The notes under the pieces: model-generated | Database searches by the model: none | Seen by the model: the letters and a program-made list of their open reading frames with translations, nothing else | Told to the model about the DNA's origin: nothing | Made by a program: the position numbers and the translations under genes | NCBI GenBank assembly: GCA_002365025.1 | Contig: DEYX01000035.1 | Span: 1-15,874 of the forward strand | From: Hungatella sp. UBA3147 | GTDB taxonomy: Bacteria > Bacillota > Clostridia > Lachnospirales > Lachnospiraceae | Direction: 5' to 3' | DNA: 15,874 nucleotides | Shown: piece by piece, positions 6,870 through 14,192 of the stretch | How positions within the stretch are numbered: position 1 is the first letter of the stretch | Layout: every line of letters starts with the position of its first letter

Positions 6870-8186
6870 ATGAACAAGAAAATTAAGATTGTAACCATTG
6901 GAGGCGGTTCCAGTTACACTCCTGAATTAATGGAAGGGTTTATTAAGAGAAAAGACGACCTTCCCATAAAAGAAATCTGGCTGGTTGATATTGAAGCAGG
7001 AAAAGAAAAGCTTGAGATTGTCGGGAATTTGGCAAAGCGTATGGTGAAGGCAGCAGGACTTGACTGGGAGATCCACCTGACATTAGACCGGCGGGAAGCT
7101 CTTAAGGATGCAGATTTTGTCACGACTCAGTTTCGTGTCGGCCTGTTGGATGCACGTATCAAGGATGAAAGAATCCCATTATCCCACGGAATCCTGGGCC
7201 AGGAAACCAATGGTGCAGGCGGTTTGTTCAAAGGAATGAGGACCATACCGGTTATTTTGGACATCTGTAAAGACATGGAGGAACTGTGCCCGGAAGCCTG
7301 GCTGATCAACTTTACGAATCCGGTGGGCATGGTCATGGAGGGAGTGAACCGTTACAGCGGCTTCCGGAAGTTCATCGGGCTGTGCAACGTCCCTTATGGA
7401 ATGCATAAAGCGGTGGCAGATCAGCTTGGAAGGCCTATGGAGGAGGTGAATGTCACCATGGGCGGTCTGAATCATATGGTTTACGTGACCAGAGTGGAGG
7501 CAGATGGAAAGGACATAACGGAAGACGTGGTCAGCCATTGGGGGGAAGGCGGCGTTGTGAAAAATATAAAGGCAGTCAGCTGGGACAAAGATTTTGTTAA
7601 AGAGCTTGGAGTGCTGCCATGCTCCTATCACAGATATTATTATATGGCAAAAGAATATCTGGAAGAAGCCCTGGAAAAGTATGAAAAACATGAGACAAGA
7701 GCAGAGCTTGTGGAACAGGTGGAAAAAAAGCTGTTTGAGCTTTATCAGGACCCTGAATTGGATGAAAAACCGGAATTACTTTCTCAGCGGGGCGGTGCTT
7801 ATTACAGTGATTCTGCATGTAATCTGATCCATTCCATTTATAATGACAAGGGAGATATTCAGGTAGTAAACACCGTAAACAGGGGTGCCATAAAAAACTT
7901 CAAAAATCATGAAATCGTGGAAGTCAGCTGCAGGATAACAAAGGATGGACCGGTTCCGGTAAACGGTGTGGAACTGCCATGGACGGTCCACGGTCTTTTG
8001 CAGCAGATCAAATCTTTTGAAATAGCCGGGTGCCGGGCGGCCATAACCGGAAGCCCGCAGAAGGCCCTGCTGGCACTAATGATCAATCCCCTGGTGGGAT
8101 CCCAGAAAGAAGCAAAGGCCGTGCTTTATGAGCTGCTGGAAGCACATAAGGAATATCTGCCTCAGTTTTTCAGCCATAAGGAGTGA
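6870..8186 (+). CDS. GH4 NAD-dependent 6-phospho-beta-glycosidase (CelF/ChbF/LicH type)
   Basis: Family GH4 enzymes hydrolyse phosphorylated disaccharides by a redox-elimination mechanism that needs NAD and a divalent metal. This 438-residue cytoplasmic protein shows the NAD-binding GGGSSYTPEL (11-20), QFRVGLLDARIKDE (87-100), NFTNPVG (147-153), C172 in GLCNVPYG and H202 in GGLNHMV as metal ligands, and a YHRYYY segment (253-258) near the expected catalytic tyrosine. Length is typical. The ATG at 6870 follows AAAGGAGGG by 6 bases. An in-frame TTG at 6834 overlaps the promoter and is rejected. The substrate is usually named 6-phospho-beta-glucoside. Given the neighbours (GNAT, deacetylase, NamZ, NagZ), a 6-phospho amino-sugar disaccharide as for E. 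coli ChbF is a real alternative. Confidence 0.9.
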   Translation: MNKKIKIVTIGGGSSYTPELMEGFIKRKDDLPIKEIWLVDIEAGKEKLEIVGNLAKRMVKAAGLDWEIHLTLDRREALKDADFVTTQFRVGLLDARIKDERIPLSHGILGQETNGAGGLFKGMRTIPVILDICKDMEELCPEAWLINFTNPVGMVMEGVNRYSGFRKFIGLCNVPYGMHKAVADQLGRPMEEVNVTMGGLNHMVYVTRVEADGKDITEDVVSHWGEGGVVKNIKAVSWDKDFVKELGVLPCSYHRYYYMAKEYLEEALEKYEKHETRAELVEQVEKKLFELYQDPELDEKPELLSQRGGAYYSDSACNLIHSIYNDKGDIQVVNTVNRGAIKNFKNHEIVEVSCRITKDGPVPVNGVELPWTVHGLLQQIKSFEIAGCRAAITGSPQKALLALMINPLVGSQKEAKAVLYELLEAHKEYLPQFFSHKE

Positions 8187-8191
8187 TTTGG

Positions 8192-9172
8192 ATGATATTT
8201 TTGGATCTGAACAAAGAGAATGTAGGAACCGCCTATGAATTGTTTGAAGATGCGGTACGTGCAAAAGAGGTATTGTACTGTCCCTTTGAAAGCCAGAGTG
8301 ACTTTTTAAAGTTTTTTATGGAAGACCAGGCAGAAAAAGTGCACAAAATCACCATTCTGGAAGAACACGGCTGGGGATTTGCGTCCGGCTGCTTTTTAAG
8401 CGGCGAGAGCAGAGCCTATCTTTCCATGATTGCTGTAAAAAAGGAAAAGCAGAGACAGGGAATCGGAAAAGCAATGCTTGCCTGCCTGGAAGACAGACTA
8501 CGTAAGGAAAGCGCAGTTTCAAGGATAGAAATTGTTTTCTTTAATCCCATGACCTTTCCCTGGCAGATTCCGGGGAAAAAGGCGGCAGATCACCCCAATG
8601 CTCCGGGAGTGGACGTGGGAAGTAATGCCTACCTCTTCTTCAAAAACTGCAGATACCGGGATTATGCCATGCAGAACAGCTATTATTTAGACCTTGATGA
8701 TTATTCTGAGCCTGATTTTGCGGCAGACATCAAAGAAAGGTTGGAAAAAGAGGATATTACAATAGAGATTTATAATTCTGACAGGCATTACGGCATGGAA
8801 GAAATGATACATAAGTTCCAAAATCCTTTGTGGGAAAAAGACATTCTGGGGGAGGCGGCAAAGGGAGAAAACAGCCGTCCCATTCTGATCGCAGCACACA
8901 ATGGCAAAGTGATCGGCTTTACAGGTCCGCTGGATGTTGAAAAGAGTGGAAGGGGATATTTTTGCGGAATCGGGGTGGATCCCGATTACCGGGGGAAAAG
9001 GATATCAACAATCCTGTTTTGCAGGTTATGCATAAGCCTGAAGGAAAAGGGGGCAGATTTTATGAGCCTTTTTACAGGAGAAAATAATCCGGCAAGAAAT
9101 ATTTATGAAGCTGCAGGTTTCCGGATTGTAAGGACCTGGGCGGATATGAGGAAGGAATGGAAAGACGGATGA
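8192..9172 (+). CDS. tandem GNAT N-acetyltransferase, possibly GlmA-like glucosaminide acetyltransferase
   Basis: This 326-residue cytoplasmic protein holds two GNAT domains. The first (about 1-165) has an acetyl-CoA loop at RQGIGKAML (88-96) after the IAVKKEK strand. The second (about 190-326) has GIGVDPDYRGKRIST (259-273) and the C-terminal FTGENNPARNIYEAAGF (294-310), with Y305 where GNAT enzymes place a general acid tyrosine. The tandem architecture and nearby NagZ recall GlmA of Clostridium acetobutylicum, which re-acetylates glucosamine and glucosaminides in cell-wall recycling. That assignment is inference from context and architecture. The start is ATG at 8192, 8 bases after AAGGAG; GTG at 8183 overlaps the ribosome site. 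It starts 5 bases after the GH4 stop and its own stop overlaps the next gene. Confidence 0.8.
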   Translation: MIFLDLNKENVGTAYELFEDAVRAKEVLYCPFESQSDFLKFFMEDQAEKVHKITILEEHGWGFASGCFLSGESRAYLSMIAVKKEKQRQGIGKAMLACLEDRLRKESAVSRIEIVFFNPMTFPWQIPGKKAADHPNAPGVDVGSNAYLFFKNCRYRDYAMQNSYYLDLDDYSEPDFAADIKERLEKEDITIEIYNSDRHYGMEEMIHKFQNPLWEKDILGEAAKGENSRPILIAAHNGKVIGFTGPLDVEKSGRGYFCGIGVDPDYRGKRISTILFCRLCISLKEKGADFMSLFTGENNPARNIYEAAGFRIVRTWADMRKEWKDG

Positions 9173-9873
9173 ATGGAGAAAGAAAGTGCATCATGGCGAT
9201 AGGAGGCCATGTGGGAGATGCAGAGCTGACTAGCGGTGGATTTCTGGCGACTATGGCACTTAAGGATTACCAGATCGTTACCGTGGCATTAACCGGCGGG
9301 GAAAGAGGGAATCCGCCTGATAGGTCTGTGGAAGAATACAGAATACAAAAAGAAATGGAAGCCGTTTCCTTTGCCAAAATGCTGGGAGGGGAGGCAGTGG
9401 TATTCCCTTATAAAGATGGAGAATTGCCGGACAATGAGGAGGTAAGGTTTCGGCTTTGTGATATGATCCGGCAATACCGGCCTACTGCATTGCTGACCCA
9501 TTGGAAGAACAGCATGCACAAAGATCATGAAACAACCCACAGGATTGTTAAGGATGCTCAGTTTTTCGCAGGACTTTCCGGACTTCAGAGGGAAAACAGC
9601 GCTCATTTTGCAAAAGGGCCCTACTATGCGGAAAACTGGGAAGATTCGGCTGGCTTTGAAAAATATATTTATCTGGAAGTTTCAAAGGAAGGTTTTGAAC
9701 TATGGAAAAAAGCCATTGACACCCATTGGTTTGCCGTGCACAGTTCATCGTTTCCCTATAAAGAGTATTATGAGCATCTCATGAGAGTAAACGGCTGTCT
9801 GGCAAGAACCGGATACGCAGAGGCATTTGATATGGATCAGGAACAAAAAAAGGTGATAGTATCAGAATTATAA
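9157..9873 (+). CDS. PIG-L (LmbE-like) N-deacetylase family protein with altered metal motif
   Basis: PIG-L/LmbE proteins remove N-acetyl groups from amino sugars using zinc. This 238-residue cytoplasmic protein has the family fold: HVGDAEL at 18-24, LTGGERG at 45-51, EMEAVSFAKMLG at 67-78 and HKDH at 121-124. The canonical first motif is HPDD(A/E)E. Here it is HVGDAE, so zinc ligands H18 and D21 remain but the first aspartate, the general base in MshB, is G20. The HKDH motif with H124 is intact. Activity may be altered or lost. ATG 9157 follows GAGG by 5 bases and overlaps the GNAT gene by 16 bases. ATG 9169 gives a classic ATGA overlap and is an equally possible start. Such overlap suggests coupled translation with the acetyltransferase. 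Confidence 0.82.
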   Translation: MERRMNGERKCIMAIGGHVGDAELTSGGFLATMALKDYQIVTVALTGGERGNPPDRSVEEYRIQKEMEAVSFAKMLGGEAVVFPYKDGELPDNEEVRFRLCDMIRQYRPTALLTHWKNSMHKDHETTHRIVKDAQFFAGLSGLQRENSAHFAKGPYYAENWEDSAGFEKYIYLEVSKEGFELWKKAIDTHWFAVHSSSFPYKEYYEHLMRVNGCLARTGYAEAFDMDQEQKKVIVSEL

Positions 9874-9884
9874 AGAGGGTCAAT

Positions 9885-11027
9885 ATGGTAAAAAACGGGA
9901 TCGATTGTGTGGACCGCTGGCATAAGGTTTTAGATGGGAAACGTCTTGGTCTGATCACTTCCATTTCAGGCGTTGACAGGCACTTAAATTCTACCATCGA
10001 CATACTTCATAAAAAATACCGGCTGACAGCCCTGTTTGGACCGGAGCACGGAGTCAGAGGAAATGTTGGCGCAGGCGGTGATGTTGAGGACTACATAGAC
10101 ACGGATACCGGATTGCCGGTATATAGCCTGTACCGGAAAAATTCAAAGAGGCTGACATGGGATATGTTAGATAAAGTGGATGCCGTAGTATATGATATTC
10201 AGGATCTTGGAGTCAGATATTACACCTTTATATCAACGATGATCTATGCGTTAGAAGAGTGCGCTAGATATGAAAAAGAGCTTATTATACTGGATCGCTA
10301 TAATCCTCTTGGGGATCTGGCGGAGGGTAACTGCTTAAAACCCGGATTTGAAAGCTTTGTAGGGGTTTATCCTCTGTGTATGCGCTATGGTCTTACGGTG
10401 GGAGAGCTGGCCCTTATGGTAAATGAGGAGAAAAACCTTGGCTGCCGGCTGACGGTAATTCCCTGTGAGGGCTGGAACAGGCATACCATGCATCCGGAGA
10501 CCGGTCATGTGTGGGTGATGCCAAGCCCGGGAATTCCAAGATATGAGACTGCCCTGGTATATGCGGGAACCTGCCTTTTTGAAGGAACAAATATATCAGA
10601 AGGAAGGGGAACTACGGCACCTTTTGAAATAATCGGAGCGCCATTTGTAGATGCAGGTAAGCTTGTAAAGCATATGACAGAAAAAAGGCTTCCAGGCGTG
10701 TTGTTTTCCCCTGCTTATTTTACACCCTTTTTTTCAAAATTTAAGGGAGAAGCCTGCGAAGGAATCCATATTCATGTTACGGACAGCCGGGCCTTCCGGT
10801 CCACGATTTGCGGTCTGGAGCTTCTTGATGCAATAAAGACTATTTATGAAGACCGTTTTTCTTTTCTGGATCCTTATGGGGGAAGCACCAGGCGGATGGA
10901 AGATCTTTTGTTCGGATCAGATCAGCTGACAAAGAATACCTCTTCAATAGAAGAATTGCTGGCCGGATTTGAGAGGGATGCAAAAGCGTTTTCAGAGCGC
11001 AAAAAAGCATATCATCTTTATAAATGA
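9885..11027 (+). CDS. namZ: exo-beta-N-acetylmuramidase NamZ family (DUF1343)
   Basis: NamZ releases N-acetylmuramic acid from the non-reducing end of peptidoglycan-derived chains (GH171). This 380-residue protein shows the DUF1343 signatures: LFGPEHGVRG at 50-59 with E54 and H55, YDIQDLGVRYYTF at 103-115, LDRYNPLG at 136-143, RYGLTVGEL at 167-175, PSPGIP at 213-218 and FEGTNISEGRGTTAPFE at 232-248. There is no signal peptide: it opens MVKNGIDCVD. Bacillus subtilis NamZ is secreted, so this form should act in the cytoplasm on imported fragments. AGAGGG lies 5 bases before the start; the gene follows the deacetylase by 11 bases and precedes NagZ by 16. The pairing with NagZ is that of known wall-recycling clusters, but MurQ, AmiE and MurP are absent here. 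Confidence 0.9.
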   Translation: MVKNGIDCVDRWHKVLDGKRLGLITSISGVDRHLNSTIDILHKKYRLTALFGPEHGVRGNVGAGGDVEDYIDTDTGLPVYSLYRKNSKRLTWDMLDKVDAVVYDIQDLGVRYYTFISTMIYALEECARYEKELIILDRYNPLGDLAEGNCLKPGFESFVGVYPLCMRYGLTVGELALMVNEEKNLGCRLTVIPCEGWNRHTMHPETGHVWVMPSPGIPRYETALVYAGTCLFEGTNISEGRGTTAPFEIIGAPFVDAGKLVKHMTEKRLPGVLFSPAYFTPFFSKFKGEACEGIHIHVTDSRAFRSTICGLELLDAIKTIYEDRFSFLDPYGGSTRRMEDLLFGSDQLTKNTSSIEELLAGFERDAKAFSERKKAYHLYK

Positions 11028-11043
11028 AAGAGGTGACTGGAGT

Positions 11044-12564
11044 ATGGGGGAAATGACATTAAAACAAAAGATCGGACAAATGATCGTGGCTGGTTTTCCA
11101 GCCGGAGAGTTAAGGGAAGACATGATACAGCTGGTAAGAGAGTATAAGGTTGGGAACGTTATCTTGTTTTCCCATAACATAGAAAGCAGGAACCAGCTAA
11201 AGGGACTTTGTGAGTCCATTCAAAGGCTGGTAAAGGAAGAAACAGGAGAATATGCCTTTATCACCATCGACCAGGAGGGTGGAGTTGTAAGAAGACTTCC
11301 CGAAGGATCGGTCAGCATACCGGGAGCAATGGCTCTTGCACAGACCGGAGATAAGGAAAATGCATATGAGGCGGCTCTTCTTACGGGGCAGGAATTAAGA
11401 GAGCTGGGAATCAATTTCAATCTGGCTCCGGTACTGGATATTAATAACAACCCGGATAATCCGGTGATCGGTGTGCGAAGCTTTGGACCGGATAAGGCCG
11501 TGGTAACTGAATTTGGCTGTGCAATGGTGAAAGGATATTTAGATTCCGGAATCTTGTGTTCGGTGAAGCATTTTCCGGGCCATGGCGATACGGCAGTGGA
11601 TTCTCATCTTTCCCTGCCCAGCATCCGGAAATCCTATGAAGAGCTGGAGCAGGAGGAGCTGATTCCTTTTATAGAAGCCTTCCGGCGGGGAGCCACAGCC
11701 GTAACCCTTGCCCACATTTTGTTTCCCAAAATAGAAAAAGAAAATTTACCGGTAACTATGTCAGAAACCATGATCCGGGAAATCTTGAGAAACAGGCTGG
11801 GATTTGAAGGACTGGTGATTTCTGATTGCCTGGAAATGAATGCCATTAAAGAATACTATGGTACTGCTTCCGGAGCCCAAAAGGCCATAATGGCAGGTGT
11901 GGATCTTGTATTCATTTCCCATACGGCAGGTCTTGCAGCGGAAGCGGCCAGGGAAATAGAGAGGGCAGTGGAGTCCGGCGAGATTCCATTATCCCGGATA
12001 GATGATGCTGTGGAACGGATCCTGGCATTCAAAAAAAGATATGCAGTGACCAATACAGTTGTAGGAAAAAAGTCCCTTAAGGAACCGGGAGAGTTTGTAA
12101 AATCACTGTTTCGCGACAGCATACGGTTTTCGAACCGGGAAAGGGGATATGGCCATCTTCTGGGAGAAAATCCGGTATTTTTAAGCTGTTTTGCCTACCG
12201 TTCCACATTGGCCTCCAGCCATGTGATGGAGGATCTGCTGTTTGCTGCATATATGCAGGAAAGGTTTGGAGGAGATGCATATTCTTTTTCCATAGATCCG
12301 GATACAAGGGAAATAAACGAAATACTGGAAAAGGTAAACGGTAAGGGATATACCAATCTTGTACTTGGCACCTACAATGGACATTTAAACCGTGGTCAGA
12401 GTTTCCTGGCAAAAGAACTGGAAAAGTTAAAGATACCGATGGTTATGGCGGCATTTCGAAATCCCTATGATCTGGATGAAGTCGGTGATGAGGTTGATAA
12501 AATTGCGGCTTATGAATACAGCAGACAATCCTTTGAGGCGGTGGTGTTTTTGTTTAAGCAGTGA
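11044..12564 (+). CDS. nagZ: GH3 beta-N-acetylglucosaminidase NagZ
   Basis: This 506-residue enzyme removes N-acetylglucosamine from the non-reducing end of muropeptide or chitin-type oligosaccharides. GH3 NagZ marks are TIDQEGG at 74-80, LAPVLDIN at 127-134, KHFPGHGDTAVDSH at 175-188 with the NagZ-specific acid/base pair D186 and H188, and the nucleophile D261 in VISDCLEM. A second alpha/beta domain fills about 350-506, as in two-domain Bacillus NagZ. There is no signal peptide, so it is expected in the cytoplasm. ATG 11044 is preceded by AGAGGTGA with 8-base spacing. The reading frame opens earlier at 10969 inside namZ, but that start is not credible. It is the last gene of the operon and with NamZ would strip alternating sugars from a glycan chain. 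Confidence 0.92.
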   Translation: MGEMTLKQKIGQMIVAGFPAGELREDMIQLVREYKVGNVILFSHNIESRNQLKGLCESIQRLVKEETGEYAFITIDQEGGVVRRLPEGSVSIPGAMALAQTGDKENAYEAALLTGQELRELGINFNLAPVLDINNNPDNPVIGVRSFGPDKAVVTEFGCAMVKGYLDSGILCSVKHFPGHGDTAVDSHLSLPSIRKSYEELEQEELIPFIEAFRRGATAVTLAHILFPKIEKENLPVTMSETMIREILRNRLGFEGLVISDCLEMNAIKEYYGTASGAQKAIMAGVDLVFISHTAGLAAEAAREIERAVESGEIPLSRIDDAVERILAFKKRYAVTNTVVGKKSLKEPGEFVKSLFRDSIRFSNRERGYGHLLGENPVFLSCFAYRSTLASSHVMEDLLFAAYMQERFGGDAYSFSIDPDTREINEILEKVNGKGYTNLVLGTYNGHLNRGQSFLAKELEKLKIPMVMAAFRNPYDLDEVGDEVDKIAAYEYSRQSFEAVVFLFKQ

Positions 12565-12628
12565 AGATGTAAAAGGGGAAATTCCATAGAACTGTATATA
12601 AATCCCTTTATCAAAGTAACGGAGAGAA

Positions 12629-12653
12629 CCGTCTGCAGGATGTCTGCAGACGG
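12629..12653 (+). other. perfect 10-bp stem-loop after nagZ
   Basis: CCGTCTGCAG (12629-12638) and CTGCAGACGG (12644-12653) pair perfectly over the 5-base loop GATGT. It lies 64 bases after the nagZ stop, where a transcript end is expected. No T-run follows on either strand, so it is not a standard intrinsic terminator. It may stabilise the 3' end of the operon mRNA or terminate less efficiently. Confidence 0.6.
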
Positions 12654-12660
12654 AATACAG

Positions 12661-12875
12661 TTAATTCATAATGCTGATACTGGATACAGTATCTCCATCT
12701 AAAGTGATTCGTACCACGGTGGTGGCATTGCTGTTTGTGCTGCAGCCGGTGAGCTCCAGGATGCAGATGCCTGCACATAATAGGTTTATTCTATTTTTTT
12801 CAAGCTTCTCACACCTTTCATGGTTTTGATTTCATATAGGGTGTATCTGATGTGGTCGATTATAACGCACGTTTC
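12661..12875 (-). pseudogene. minus-strand coding relic with an apparent frameshift at an A7 run
   Basis: Two overlapping open frames read leftward. The first, from 12875 to a TAA at 12786-12788, encodes VIIDHIRYTLYEIKTMKG and ends in SLKKIE. The second runs to a TAA at 12661-12663 and encodes LLCAGICILELTGCSTNS, then VVRITLDGDTVSSISIMN. Adding one A to the A7 run (complement of 12794-12800) would join them. No start codon or ribosome site is seen for the whole. LTGC resembles a lipobox, though a beta-rich protein C-terminus is equally possible. I do not recognise the family. It could be chance open frame. Confidence 0.3.
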
Positions 12876-12913
12876 TTAAAAAGAACTGAAAAATTTATAT
12901 GAATTTACCATCT

Positions 12914-13090
12914 TCAGGAATTCTTAACGTCTATCTTCCCATTCTCAATCTTTTCTCATACAATATAAACATTCTTTGTAGTGATACTTATCCCTTTTGA
13001 GGGTGGAGCTTCCTCGCCAATAGTAAGCATTTGTTTGATTTCATATAAATCAAGAGGCGGATGCAGCAGAAGTATATCATGAAATAATTG
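12914..13090 (-). pseudogene. minus-strand coding relic with an in-frame stop
   Basis: Reading leftward from 13090, 44 codons stay open before a TGA at 12956-12958; 13 more follow to a TGA at 12914-12916. The peptide includes HDILLLHPPLDLYEIKQ and SKGISITTKNVYIV, then after the stop EKIENGKIDVKNS. The composition looks protein-like rather than random, and the LYEIK segment recurs in the neighbouring relic through a shared 14-base repeat. No start codon is found ahead of it. The family is not recognised; chance is not excluded. Confidence 0.28.
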
Positions 13091-13116
13091 TTACTTTCCC
13101 CGTAGTATGTTAAAAT
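13088..13116 (+). promoter_or_regulatory. sigma-A promoter of the adenosine deaminase gene
   Basis: TTGTTA (13088-13093) and TAAAAT (13111-13116) are 17 bases apart. The -10 is extended by TG at 13108-13109. Transcription would start near 13123, only a few bases ahead of the GGAGGG ribosome site at 13133-13138. This is the best-formed promoter in the window. Confidence 0.68.
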
Positions 13117-13144
13117 GTTTTCATTAACAAAAGGAGGGATTGTT

Positions 13145-14137
13145 ATGAAACGTTTGGAAACTGACCTTCATCTCCATTTGGATGGATCATTATCCATTGA
13201 GACTGTAAAGCTGCTTGCGGCGCAGGTCGGATATGACTTTGAAGGACAGGGCGGAAGGAAAAGCCTTGTTGCAGGGGAAAACTGTGAAAGCTTAGTGGAT
13301 TATTTAAAGTGCTTTGATCTGCCGGGGATGCTGCTTCAGACAGAAGAAGCTCTGGAACTGGCTTCCTATCATTTGACAAAAGAGCTGGCTTCCCAGGGAC
13401 TGATTCTCAGTGAAATCCGTTTTGCTCCACAACTCCATACGGGAAAGGGACTGACAAAGGAAAAAGCTTTAGAAGCGGTCATAAGAGGAGTGAGGAAGGG
13501 CACAGAAAAGTCCCATATGCATGCAGGGATCCTTCTTTGTGCAATGGTAAACGGGCCGGACCGGGAAAATGAGGAAACCTTTGAACTGGCCCAGGCCTAT
13601 CTTGGGAAAGGCGTGGTGGGAGTGGATCTTGCAGGGCCGGAGGGTATGATCCCCATGGAGCACTTTGAGCCTCTTTTTAAGGAGGCCGGCCGGAGAGACA
13701 TTCCGTTTACCATACATGCGGGAGAGTGCGGTGATTATGAAAATATCACAAAAGCGGTCCATTACGGAGCAAAGAGAATCGGACATGGATGTGCCGCAAT
13801 CAAGTCAGAGGCATGTATGGACCTCTTAAAAAAGGAAAAGATTACCTTAGAGATGTGTGTGATCAGCAACCTTCAGACAAGGGCCGTTCCTTCCATAGAG
13901 GAGCATCCGTTAAAGGCCTTTTATGACTGGGGAATCAGGGTTACCTACAATACGGATAACATGACTGTTTCAGATACCACACTGGAAAAGGAAGCAGAGC
14001 TCATAAAGAAATATATGGGATTTACGGAAGCGGATCTAAGACAGATGAACCGGTATGCTCTGGAAGGAGCTTTCCTTGAAAATAGACAGAAAGAAAAAAT
14101 ATTTGCATTTTTCGACAATAATAATTATAATGAATGA
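13145..14137 (+). CDS. add: adenosine deaminase
   Basis: This 330-residue cytoplasmic zinc enzyme deaminates adenosine (and deoxyadenosine) to inosine in purine salvage. Visible residues are H9 and H11 in LHLHLDGS (zinc), H191 and E194 in HAGE (zinc and catalytic acid), H214 in GHG, and D271 in YNTDNMTVSDT (zinc). The mammalian TDDP motif is TDNM here, so the residue that contacts purine N7 is N272. I recall TDN as common in bacterial members, so this need not change activity. Length is normal. ATG 13145 follows GGAGGG by 6 bases; an in-frame ATG at 13115 overlaps the -10 element and is rejected. The related adenine deaminase type within this superfamily is a less likely alternative. Confidence 0.9.
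   Translation: MKRLETDLHLHLDGSLSIETVKLLAAQVGYDFEGQGGRKSLVAGENCESLVDYLKCFDLPGMLLQTEEALELASYHLTKELASQGLILSEIRFAPQLHTGKGLTKEKALEAVIRGVRKGTEKSHMHAGILLCAMVNGPDRENEETFELAQAYLGKGVVGVDLAGPEGMIPMEHFEPLFKEAGRRDIPFTIHAGECGDYENITKAVHYGAKRIGHGCAAIKSEACMDLLKKEKITLEMCVISNLQTRAVPSIEEHPLKAFYDWGIRVTYNTDNMTVSDTTLEKEAELIKKYMGFTEADLRQMNRYALEGAFLENRQKEKIFAFFDNNNYNE
14102..14131 (+). promoter_or_regulatory. putative rel promoter inside the 3' end of add
   Basis: A perfect TATAAT lies at 14126-14131 within the last codons of add. The -35 could be TTTGCA (14102-14107, 18-base spacer) or TTGCAT (14103-14108, 17-base spacer). Transcription would begin near 14138, right after the add stop, giving a leader of about 55 bases. 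This would let rel be expressed separately from add. Confidence 0.45.
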
Positions 14138-14192
14138 TAACTACGTTTAAAAATAGGTGGAAACCAGGAACGCAACAAAAGGGTGACGGCAT

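Larger units (their letters stand above)
12565..13144 (+). other. 580-base gap between nagZ and add
   Basis: I see no convincing + strand gene here. The gap holds, in order, a strong stem-loop (12629-12653), two stretches of minus-strand coding traces (12661-12875 and 12914-13090), a 14-base direct repeat TTTGATTTCATATA at 12825-12838 and 13034-13047, and the add promoter (13088-13116). It is visibly more AT-rich than the flanking genes. Confidence 0.7.

Noticed and set aside
7179..7691. 170-residue open frame on the minus strand inside the GH4 gene
   Set aside because: It is antisense to a well-supported GH4 enzyme, with no domain features of its own.
10969..11043. Upstream ATG extending NagZ into the end of namZ
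   Set aside because: It adds 25 residues that are a frame-shifted reading of namZ, while ATG 11044 has its own ribosome site and starts at the usual family N-terminus.
12758..12800. Intrinsic terminator using TGCAG/CTGCA and the T7 run
   Set aside because: The 5-bp stem ends about 20 bases before the T-run, too far for a functional intrinsic terminator.
13115..13144. Upstream ATG extending adenosine deaminase by 10 residues
   Set aside because: This ATG lies at the -10 promoter element, so it would not be in the transcript; ATG 13145 follows GGAGGG.
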